Assembly: GCF_039521365.1 (NCBI RefSeq)
Contig: NZ_BAAACF010000001.1
Coordinates: forward strand, 1,984,001 to 2,048,000
From: Clostridium_AW malenominatum
Lineage (GTDB): Bacteria > Bacillota > Clostridia > Clostridiales > Clostridiaceae
Direction: 5' to 3'
DNA: 64,000 nucleotides
A model generated the notes under the pieces. It ran no database searches. It saw only the letters and a list, made by a program, of their open reading frames with translations, and was not told the origin of the DNA. Of this stretch, positions 27,352 through 35,300 are shown piece by piece; the first letter of the stretch is position 1; each line of letters begins with the position of its first letter. A program made the translations under genes and the position numbers.

Positions 27352-27384
27352 ATATTCTACTATTTTATAAAATCCCCTCTTAAT
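27352..27384 (-). repeat. Shared promoter-like box, copy 3 of 3
   Basis: ATATTCTACTATTTTATAAA then ATCCCCTCTTAATT, matching copies at 21795 and 23402. It lies directly upstream of the MazG-like gene. Confidence 0.5.
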
Positions 27385-27424
27385 TTGCCATAACTTATAT
27401 ATGGCTTTATAGTAAGAGTTGCAA

Positions 27425-27462
27425 AAAAGAAAGGCTATCCTCTTTTATAAAGGTCGCCTCCC
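27425..27462 (-). terminator. Terminator, 'AGAGGCT' type, copy 3
   Basis: AAAGGCTATCCTCTTTTATA followed by AAGGTCGCCTCC is an imperfect hairpin related to those at 21537 and 23484. It lies after the tail remnant at 27466-27571 and the nitroreductase gene. Confidence 0.5.
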
Positions 27463-27465
27463 CTA

Positions 27466-27571
27466 TTAAAATCTACTAAAATACTTTTCTAACTCCTCTA
27501 AGATTTCAATATCAAATATATCCATAGCAGAAAACAGCTTAACTATTTCGTCATACATCTTCCCACTATCT
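27466..27571 (-). pseudogene. Gene-end remnant reading EILEELEKYFSRF
   Basis: In a frame different from the nitroreductase, the sequence after its stop reads KMYDEIVKLFSAMDIFDIEI and ends in EELEKYFSRF. It resembles the tails at 21582 and 23534. It has no start or ribosome site outside the nitroreductase gene, so it is probably the 3' end of a gene lost by recombination. Confidence 0.4.
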
Positions 27572-28084
27572 CTATTTATATTTATCGTAGCAAACAATTT
27601 CCTCCAATGCCTTTCTTGGTTTTGCATTTGGTCTTTCCGCTGGATATCCAAGAGGTGTCATGGCAACCACTCTAACATTTTCAGGTATTTCAAGAATCTC
27701 TTTAACTTGTTTTTCAGAAAATCCTCCAATCCAGCAAGTACCTAGCCCAAGTTCTTGAGCTTCTAAAATCATATAGGACATAGCAATGGACAAATCAACC
27801 GTGTAGGCAGGCTGACCACAGGGCATTACAAAAGATGATTCCGTAGCGCATGCAACTATTATTACCGGGGCCTCTACAACAAACTTTCGTCCATTTACAG
27901 CAGGCAAAAGCCTTCCTTTTACTTCCTCATCCTTAACCACAATGAACTTCCACTCTTGTCTATTTTTCGCAGTTGGAGAAATCCTAGCTGCCTCTAAAAC
28001 TCTACTTAATTTTTCATGTTCTATGGGCATGTTCAAGTAGGATCTAATACTTCTTCTTTCCCTTAAAGCTTCTAATACCTCCAT
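27572..28084 (-). CDS. Nitroreductase-family FMN oxidoreductase
   Basis: The 170-residue product has the nitroreductase opening [20 protein letters not shown], the FMN-binding [20 protein letters not shown] and a C-terminal [20 protein letters not shown]. These enzymes bind FMN as dimers and reduce nitro groups, quinones or flavins. The ATG at 28084 follows GGAGGG at good spacing. It is the first gene of the accessory stretch in transcription order. Confidence 0.88.
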   Translation of the reverse strand: MEVLEALRERRSIRSYLNMPIEHEKLSRVLEAARISPTAKNRQEWKFIVVKDEEVKGRLLPAVNGRKFVVEAPVIIVACATESSFVMPCGQPAYTVDLSIAMSYMILEAQELGLGTCWIGGFSEKQVKEILEIPENVRVVAMTPLGYPAERPNAKPRKALEEIVCYDKYK

Positions 28085-28570
28085 TTTTCCCTCCATAACC
28101 TTACTGAAATACATCTCTATTTGAATTATATTCCTAAAGTGGTTCCTAAGTTCCTAATGGTTGACCTTTTCATTAAGGCAATTCACAACAAGACTATATA
28201 TATTATTAAGGTCTTTAGTAGAAGGGTCTTTTAGTAGATTAATCTTTTGTTCGGGATTTTTTTCCGTAAGGGTTACGGATTTATTTCCTTAAGGTTCAGT
28301 AAAAATTTCCGAAGTAACTGTTTTAAAATCCGATATTAATTCTATAAATTTTAAAGTTAAATGGCCACTTTCCTAAATTATACGAACGTTCATTTCCGAT
28401 ATCAACACTATATCATTAATAACTTCCATTTTCAACCAAATACCATTTTAAATTTCCTTATTCTATTGAAATACTCAATTATTCCTGTATTTACTAGGGT
28501 TTATCTAGGTTTTCCCTACCTATTAACGTAAGATACGTCATTTTACGTATTTAACGTAGTTTAAGTATAA
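28085..28570. other. Gene-free spacer, 486 bases
   Basis: I see no gene. It contains a perfect short hairpin CCGTAAGGGTTACGG at 28264-28278, several TTTCC/TTCC repeats, and a cluster of ACGTA words at 28525-28561 partly in inverted order. The last ~20 bases before the terminator (GTAGTTTAAGTATAAAA) also occur before the matching terminator at 31927. Confidence 0.5.
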
Positions 28571-28601
28571 AAAACGACAGAGTTCTTAAATCTGTCGTTT
28601 T
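28571..28601. terminator. Terminator, 'ACGACAGA' type, copy 1
   Basis: AAAACGACAGA ... TCTGTCGTTTT, an 11-bp perfect stem after the histidine kinase gene. The same stem recurs at 31927, 43174 (one change) and 53171. Confidence 0.88.
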
Positions 28602-28608
28602 TTATATT

Positions 28609-29862
28609 TTACTGTCTTTCAGGGAGAAAAACAGTTATTCTTGTACCAATTTCTTTCCTACTTAAAACGCTAAAGTATCCTTTGTGACTATCAATAATCC
28701 ACTTAGCAATAGAAAGCCCTAATCCTGTGCCACCATCTTTTCTAACTCTGGCAGTATCAGCTCTAAAAAAACGTTCAAATATGTGTAATACATCTTTTTC
28801 ATCCATGCCTATTCCGTTATCTTGAACAGAAAAATATGGCTCACCTTTATTATTTTTTCCTGTTCTTAGTATTATATATTCATCTTTATCTGTATACTTT
28901 GCTGCATTTTCTATTAATATTCTAGCTGTTTGTTTAAGTAATGATATATCACCATAAACATTTATATTTTCTGAATCTATATATCTATATATATGATCTT
29001 TATCTATCATCTTAGATTCTTCTAAGACTTCTTTCATCATATCATTAAGTGAAAACTCTATAAGGTTAAGTTGAGTTTTACCATTGATACCTCTAGCTAA
29101 AAACAATAACTGCTCTACTAAGTTTTTCATATTTTCTGATTCACTTTTTATAGCTGCAATGGATTCTTCTAATACTTCCGCATCATCTTTCCCCCAACGG
29201 TCCAACATATTAGCATAACCTTGAATTACAGATATAGGAGTTCTAAGCTCATGGGATGCATCTGAAACAAATCTTGCTTGTTGCCTATAAGAATCTCTCA
29301 TTTTATCTAATAAGTTATTAATGGCCTCCTCTAACCCTTGAAGCTCGCTATCTCCAATATGAATTCTTTCGTCAGATGTAGTAGGAGTAATCTTAGATAT
29401 AGCATCCTCAAGGCTTTGAAATTTTTGTTCATTAAAGGCTATATCACTAAGCCTACTTGCAGCTTCTGCTATTTCATTAAGTGGTTTTAAAACCCTTCTA
29501 TTTTGAGAAGTCCCAAATATTATTTGCTTTAATAGCATTACTGCTTCTATAACTCCAATAGCGCTAATTGCTTTTATTAAAAGGTTTAAGAAAGTGGTAG
29601 CCTCTTTTATCATAACTTTTCCATTATCCCAAAGAACTTTATAATTTGCTGTTTCTATGGGATAAAAATTAAAGCTTCTTTCAGCATTTTTTACAAATTC
29701 ACCATAAAAGCTTGTTTCACTTTCAATACACCAAACTCCAATAAATCCTATAACTATGCATATATCAATAATAAGAAACTTTAGAAATAAATCTCTTACA
29801 AAAATAGAATTTAGTTTTATTGCAATGGATGTAACATTTTTTGTTTTATTTTTTCTATTCAT
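28609..29862 (-). CDS. Sensor histidine kinase (EnvZ/PhoR-like class)
   Basis: The 417-residue product has a membrane helix at residues 28-45, an extracytoplasmic segment of about 45 residues, a second helix near 95-115, a HAMP-like linker, and the HisKA domain with His204 in SDASHELRTPISVIQGYANM. The ATPase domain carries the N box ILIENAAKY, DNGIGM, the F box FERFFRAD and GTGLGLSIAKWI. It partners the response regulator, whose gene overlaps its start by eight bases. The signal is unknown. Confidence 0.92.
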   Translation of the reverse strand: MNRKNKTKNVTSIAIKLNSIFVRDLFLKFLIIDICIVIGFIGVWCIESETSFYGEFVKNAERSFNFYPIETANYKVLWDNGKVMIKEATTFLNLLIKAISAIGVIEAVMLLKQIIFGTSQNRRVLKPLNEIAEAASRLSDIAFNEQKFQSLEDAISKITPTTSDERIHIGDSELQGLEEAINNLLDKMRDSYRQQARFVSDASHELRTPISVIQGYANMLDRWGKDDAEVLEESIAAIKSESENMKNLVEQLLFLARGINGKTQLNLIEFSLNDMMKEVLEESKMIDKDHIYRYIDSENINVYGDISLLKQTARILIENAAKYTDKDEYIILRTGKNNKGEPYFSVQDNGIGMDEKDVLHIFERFFRADTARVRKDGGTGLGLSIAKWIIDSHKGYFSVLSRKEIGTRITVFLPERQ

Positions 29863-30535
29863 CTTTAATTACGTACCCCACACCACGAACTGTAGTTATT
29901 ATTTTTACATTAAAAACATCATCTATTTTTGTTCTTAAAAATCTTATATAAACATCTATAACGTTTGTTTCTCCAATATAATCATATCCACATACCTTTT
30001 CCATAAGTGTATTTCTAGTTAAGACTATATTCTTATTTTCCATTAATATTTGTAACAAATTAAACTCTCTGTTAGTAAGTTCTATCTCTATGACATCATA
30101 CATCACTTTATGTCTCATTTTGTCTAAGGACAATAAACCACATCTTATTATGTCCTCATCCTTTTTTGATGTAACTATTCTCTTTTTAAGGGCTGTTCTT
30201 ATCCTTGCAAGTAACTCTTCTATTGCAAATGGCTTCGTTATATAATCATCTGCTCCTGCATCAAGACCTGACACTTTATCCATAACTGCATCTCTTGCAG
30301 TAAGCATTATAACTGGAATATCAGAGGTTCTTCTAAGCCTTCTTAATACTTCAAGTCCATTAATTTCTGGAAGCATTATATCAAGAAGAACTAAATCCAC
30401 CTCTCCTTTTTCTGCAATTTCAAGACCTACTCTACCATTATTTGCTTTTACAATATCATAACCTTCATGTTTTAATTCAAGCTCAATGAATCTTGATAAT
30501 TTTTCTTCATCTTCAACTATTAAAATCTTAACCAT
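29855..30535 (-). CDS. OmpR/PhoB-family response regulator
   Basis: The 226-residue product has a receiver domain with VEDEEKLSRF, the phospho-acceptor Asp in LVLLDIMLPEINGLEVL (about residue 52) and the conserved Lys in ITKPFAIEELLAR. A winged-helix domain follows (LTNREFNLLQILMENK, TVRGVGYVIKDE). Its first codon overlaps the end of the UBA-like membrane protein gene and its end overlaps the kinase start, so three genes are translationally coupled. Confidence 0.93.
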   Translation of the reverse strand: MVKILIVEDEEKLSRFIELELKHEGYDIVKANNGRVGLEIAEKGEVDLVLLDIMLPEINGLEVLRRLRRTSDIPVIMLTARDAVMDKVSGLDAGADDYITKPFAIEELLARIRTALKKRIVTSKKDEDIIRCGLLSLDKMRHKVMYDVIEIELTNREFNLLQILMENKNIVLTRNTLMEKVCGYDYIGETNVIDVYIRFLRTKIDDVFNVKIITTVRGVGYVIKDE

Positions 30536-31067
30536 TTTTATTCACCTTTTTTAATTTTTCTTTTACAATTTTTACACCCTCTGAAATATCGCTTAATACC
30601 CTATTAGCTTTATCGGTATTAACCCTCTTTGAATATACATAAAATTTTATGTCAAAGAATAATCCAACTACAGTTAAAGGTATTATAATCCAGAACATGA
30701 AAAGTAAAAGTACAATAACTACTGTAAGTGGGACCTTTAAAATTAATCTGTCTTTCTTTTTTATTTCTAGAAAAATATTATTATATGTGTCTATATACTT
30801 ACATATAACCTCAAAAATTCCTTGATAACTATTGTTAGTTTTGTATTTGGTTTCTTTAATTTTCACAATTTCTCCGCTTTTTTCACTATACCCTACTTCA
30901 TTAGTATAAAAGATGCTAACATAAGGTTTTTCCACCCTTCCCCTCTCTTCTAGATATAAGAAAGCATCTAATATATCCCAATTACTATTCTCTAAAGCTT
31001 CTTTAGCTTCTTCATAGCTTATATTTGCTTTTTCCTTCAATTTATCTATTAACTTAAGATTCTCCAT
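30528..31067 (-). CDS. UBA-like (DUF4342-type) membrane protein, operon with two-component system
   Basis: The 179-residue product has an N-terminal UBA/TS-N-like three-helix unit (LKEKANISYEEAKEALENSN followed by WDILDAFLYLEERG). A middle region is predicted soluble, and one or two membrane helices (LTVVIVLLLFMFWIIIPLTV) precede a basic C-terminus. This domain pattern resembles DUF4342 proteins. The gene opens the operon with the OmpR regulator and kinase. A role in signalling or stress sensing at the membrane is inference. GGAGGG precedes the ATG. Confidence 0.75.
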   Translation of the reverse strand: MENLKLIDKLKEKANISYEEAKEALENSNWDILDAFLYLEERGRVEKPYVSIFYTNEVGYSEKSGEIVKIKETKYKTNNSYQGIFEVICKYIDTYNNIFLEIKKKDRLILKVPLTVVIVLLLFMFWIIIPLTVVGLFFDIKFYVYSKRVNTDKANRVLSDISEGVKIVKEKLKKVNKNG

Positions 31068-31170
31068 AAATAGCCCTCCGTATCTACGGCATAGATAAAA
31101 TCATTTACTATAATTCTATCCTTGATTATTAAATTATACCATTTTATCATGACTTTATATAACTTCAAAA

Positions 31171-31206
31171 ATAAAGAGATCTTGAATATTTTCAAAATCT
31201 CTTTAT
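31171..31206 (-). terminator. Terminator between the two UBA-like genes
   Basis: ATAAAGAGAT ... ATCTCTTTAT, a 10-bp perfect stem just after the 178-residue paralogue, separating it from the following operon. Confidence 0.8.
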
Positions 31207-31217
31207 CGCACTACATG

Positions 31218-31754
31218 TTATCTTTCATAGCTTTCTTTAAAACCTTTTTTAATAGAATCTGCTGATTCTGATACTTTTTCAAATACATTATTCACCTCAT
31301 TATAGTTGTTATAAGAGCCTGCTAATGAATATTTATATCCACAGAATAATCCTATTACCAATAACACCATAGTTGGTACAAATAAGAATATTAATAGAAG
31401 TATTGATACTGTTAATGATATCCTTATTGGCTTTTCATTTTCTTTTCTGATTTCGAAAAAATTCTCGCTTCCCTTTTTTATGAGCTTACCTATAAATTTA
31501 AACATTCTACCAATAGCCTCTCCTATTCCACCATGTTTTTCTTCATACTTTTTATTATCTTCTTTTTTATCCTGCTCTTCTTCTTTAATTTCAATTATTG
31601 TAGTAGCTTCATTATTTTTTATTTTTCCGCTTCTCTCCAAGTATATAATAGAATCTACAACATCCCAGTTGCATTTTTCTAATGCATTTATTGCTTCTTC
31701 ACGACTTACATTAGCCTTTGCAATTATAATTTCAATCATTTCATTTCTTTCCAT
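31218..31754 (-). CDS. UBA-like (DUF4342-type) membrane protein, paralogue
   Basis: The 178-residue product has the same layout as its neighbour: the UBA-like unit IIAKANVSREEAINALEKCN followed by WDVVDSIIYLERSG, an acidic/charged linker with EIKEEEQDKKEDNKK, and a hydrophobic pair of helices around LTVSILLLIFLFVPTMVLLV. It is a single transcription unit with its own terminator. The ATG at 31754 follows GGAGGT. The two genes arose by duplication. Confidence 0.75.
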   Translation of the reverse strand: MERNEMIEIIIAKANVSREEAINALEKCNWDVVDSIIYLERSGKIKNNEATTIIEIKEEEQDKKEDNKKYEEKHGGIGEAIGRMFKFIGKLIKKGSENFFEIRKENEKPIRISLTVSILLLIFLFVPTMVLLVIGLFCGYKYSLAGSYNNYNEVNNVFEKVSESADSIKKGFKESYER

Positions 31755-32119
31755 TCGATTTACCTCCATGTATTTTTTAATCATTCATCATGGTTATATA
31801 ATACTTTTAGAAGATTAATCTAAAATATAAGAAAGATTAAAATTGGATTAAAATATAATATTTCTTTTATTTCTTTTACATCGGTATCTGTTAAAATCAA
31901 TTTACTGTTTAAAGTAGTTTAAATATAAAAACGACAGAGTTTTTATGTCTGTCGTTTTAGAGTTGATTCTGTAGTTATTAGCAGTTAATTTTTATCTTCA
32001 TCATAGAAAACCATATATCGTGCACTATTTATTAAACTCAAATTATCATTATTAATAAACTAATATAAATATGTGTACATCCTCTTATATAGTTATTATA
32101 TGCTCTATATAATATGGAT
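31755..32119. other. Gene-free spacer containing terminator copy 2
   Basis: No gene is visible. It holds the 'ACGACAGA' terminator at 31927-31958 with a conserved leader (AAAGTAGTTTAAATATAAAA) shared with 28550-28573, and AT-rich sequence leading to the promoter of the candidate RNA at 32120. Confidence 0.6.
31927..31958. terminator. Terminator, 'ACGACAGA' type, copy 2
   Basis: AAAACGACAGA ... TCTGTCGTTTT, identical arms to copy 1. It does not follow any recognisable gene directly, so it may belong to a lost gene or a repeated unit. Confidence 0.8.
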
Positions 32120-32292
32120 AATGGGAAGTTTAAGTTCTCTAGAACTATCTACGGCTTATATTCCTATACTTTGATGTAGTTTAGGTTGTCTTGAAACACC
32201 ACTGGTTCTTTGGAGGAAGGGTAGTATTACCCCCTTGGGTTAAAGACGGGTTTTGCATAAACCTTACAGCTACTTGCTATAAGGTTTTTTAG
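32120..32292 (+). ncRNA. Candidate structured non-coding RNA
   Basis: A plausible promoter (TTATAT at 32085, 17 bases, TATAAT at 32108) leads to about 170 bases with no open frame. Visible structure: GTCTT at 32188-32192 pairs with AAGAC at 32243-32247 and encloses the hairpin GGGTAgtatTACCC at 32219-32232. The unit ends in a terminator, AAACCTTA ... TAAGGTTT plus a T run, at 32259-32290. The GC content is locally higher than its surroundings. I could not match it to a known riboswitch, 6S or SRP RNA. No gene follows on this strand, so a cis-acting leader is unlikely. Confidence 0.45.
32259..32290 (+). terminator. Terminator of the candidate RNA / end of the 1,679-residue gene
   Basis: AAACCTTA(CAGC) ... 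(GC)TATAAGGTTTTTT, an 8-bp stem with T run on the plus strand; it may also serve the convergent large gene on the minus strand. Confidence 0.7.
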
Positions 32293-32318
32293 ATTACCTC
32301 AACGTAGATATCTAGGTA

Positions 32319-35300
32319 TTAAACATTTTCATATTCTATTTCTGCAATGATATTTTCATAGCTTGAATCTAGAATCGCTTTGGGATTTTGATTATATCCA
32401 AGTTCTTCTTTTGTATATGTAGATACACTATTAGAAAGATAATCCTGCAATAATCTATCTGTAATATATTTATTACTATGTATGACTTCTGATGCAGCAC
32501 CACTTATTGCATTAACTAAATGATGAGTCCATATTCCATTTTTCAAAATATCACTTGAATAAGAACTTTGTCCTGGTTGGCAAGATAAAAATGTTGCGTA
32601 GTACGGAAATTCATTAGTAAGTAATTTTAGTTCCTCATCATTAATATTAGTAATTTGATTTCGCTCATTTTCATCATGGAAGATTTGAGCACAAGCATCT
32701 ATAAAAATAAGTGCATTTTTACATTTAGATTCTCGTAAAGGATCAAGTAGAATTTTACGTAATGAAACCGCAGTTTCTGCTATATTGTATTGATGCATAT
32801 CATAAGTTGATAGGTAATTCGTGATACCATTATGAAAACCATGTCCAACATAATAAAAAACTAAGCGTTCTTGTTCTGTTAAAGAATAAAATAAACTTCT
32901 AAAATCATACTCTAAAGTGCTTTTCAACGCTTCTTCATCCGTAATCATGTAAATATCATTTTCATCTACATTCATTGATTTAATCAACATTGATTTAAAT
33001 TTAAGTGCATCATTAATAGCATATTTAACGTTTGATATTTGATTCTCTTGTCTAGGGGCATAGTGTTCTATTGCTATAATAATCGCTATAGTTTTATTAA
33101 TCCTAGAAATATTTAATATAGTTTTATACTCTGGTGTCTTTTCTTCTAATACACTATTAGATTCTTCTCTGATATACTTTTGGTTCTCTAATAATATATC
33201 ATTGTCTGCTTTTTCTGTTTTGATTACAAAAATAGATTTTTCTCCACTTTTTACCCAGTCATAAGTTACTGTCGGGATTGGTGAAAGTAGGGAAATTGCT
33301 TTTTTTGTAACTTCAACAACCTGAAAATCAGTACTAAGTCCAACAATCTCATTTGAAGTCGGTAAAATTTCTTTAAGTCCAAAAATCAATGTTCCTCCAT
33401 TCGTATTAGCAAATGACGAAATAATTTTCGCTATTTTTTGTGGAACAAATGGTACAGCATTAAAATCTAGCACTTCAGACTTAGGATCATTTAATAATGT
33501 TTCAAGTTCATAGTCTGTAATATCAATATTTCTTATAGGGATTCTATTAATATCTGTTTTTTTCAGAAGTTGCCCCAACGTTATTTGTTTAGGAATGTTG
33601 ATACCATCTTCATACCAAAGTTCAGCGTCTACATATTCAAGAACATCAAATTCAGAGGTGTAATAAACTAGTACTTCATCATTATCTGAGGGTCTAGCTA
33701 CTACAGCTATCTCATTCCCGTTTTTTGTAATGCCGCCAATAATACTATTTGCAATCATATAAAAATACGAACAGTCATATGCCGGTAGTTCCTTGAGATG
33801 TTCTATTACATTAGCTACTGCTCTTGTAATACGTTCTTCAATATACTTCAATCGTCTATAATCATGCGTTGATAAATGAAAGAATTCTGGAGATATATTT
33901 TTTTCAGTGATCGCAGCCTCAATATCTGCAAAAGAATCTATTTTTTTATCCTTTGATTCAGTTTCAAAATTATTTCTTATTTCAAGAGCTTCTTCTGGTA
34001 TGTTGAGCCCTTCCTGCATAAAGTACTTTTGAATCTCATCATCAGTAGATCTAAGTAAAAAGTCTAATTTCTTATCGTGTCCAACTAGATGAAAATAACG
34101 ACATAAAACTTCAGATAACTTTAATAATACACTATTAGCATTCCAAGGATTCGTTACATAAAGACTGGTTTCATTAAAATGAATATTCACGCTCTTAATG
34201 AAATCAATTCCCTTATACGTAATTTTAAGCTCTTCAGCCTGAAAAATTTTTAAGGCTTGAATTTTGTCTTGTAGGTTTTCTAAGCTGTCTCTTGTATTAG
34301 CATCACTATCTTCATTTTCAATCCATATTTTAAAATATGGATTGATAATCTTCAATTGATTTTTCAAGCTCGAACATACTTCTTCCTGAGTGTGAACCAG
34401 CTCAAATTCACTTTGTCTCAATAACTTTACTTTAAAGTGCTTTAAGAATTTTTCTAGGTTAGAATTTTTTTTATTTTCAGCACTAATCATTATAAAACAA
34501 CACTGATCTTGAAAAATGACTTCGTTACCATCTAAGAAATATTTGAGAGTGTTGCATTCTGTGAATTGATTTTTCGTATTTAACAAAAACCCAGTATTAG
34601 CCCATTCTTCAACTTTTGAAATATCGTCAGTACTCCAATTAGCACATTGAGCTAATAACCCAGAGTAAATAGATTGAATTTTTTTGTAATTATCATTCTT
34701 TATGGCTCCTTTGTCGTCAATATCTAATGAAATTTTACTGAGTAATTCTAAGTAGTCTGACAATTCTAAGCTTGTTCGAAAGTTAAAGAAAGCTTTCCAA
34801 TCTGGAGATAATTCTGTTCCATTAAATACAGGTAAATATTTTCCGGCAATAGCTTTTATCTCTTCTGTATTAAGTAATACAGAAGTTGCAGTTTCACATT
34901 TTTCTGAAAGAGTAGGAATACATTGTACATTTTTAACAAACCATGGAACAAAGTTTTCGACCCGATCACCGCTTGTCCGCCCAGGCCTATTCTCATATCC
35001 CCAATATGCAATTGCTGGTGCTTTGATAATACTTGGTGAATAGTTTTCTATATAATCAGACCAAAATTTAAAAGCAAACTTATGGCTATTTTCTGTAAGT
35101 TGAATATAGTTCATAGTTATTATATCGCTGAAACAATCCGCTGTAAAAGTAGTTTGAAAAGGGGTAAACTCCTTATCCTTAGTTTCAAAATATTCACATT
35201 TAAAGTCAGCATTGATCAATTTAAATTTAGAATATTTATTTTGGTATGATAATGTTGAAATTCCTTCATTAACTCCAAGCATCTTAAAAAAGCGCTTCCA

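Noticed and set aside
32101..32160. Resemblance of ATATAATATGG ... GTTT ... TCTAC to a purine riboswitch
   Set aside because: The conserved core between the P2 and P3 stems and the closing GACTA element are missing, and no purine gene follows on that strand.
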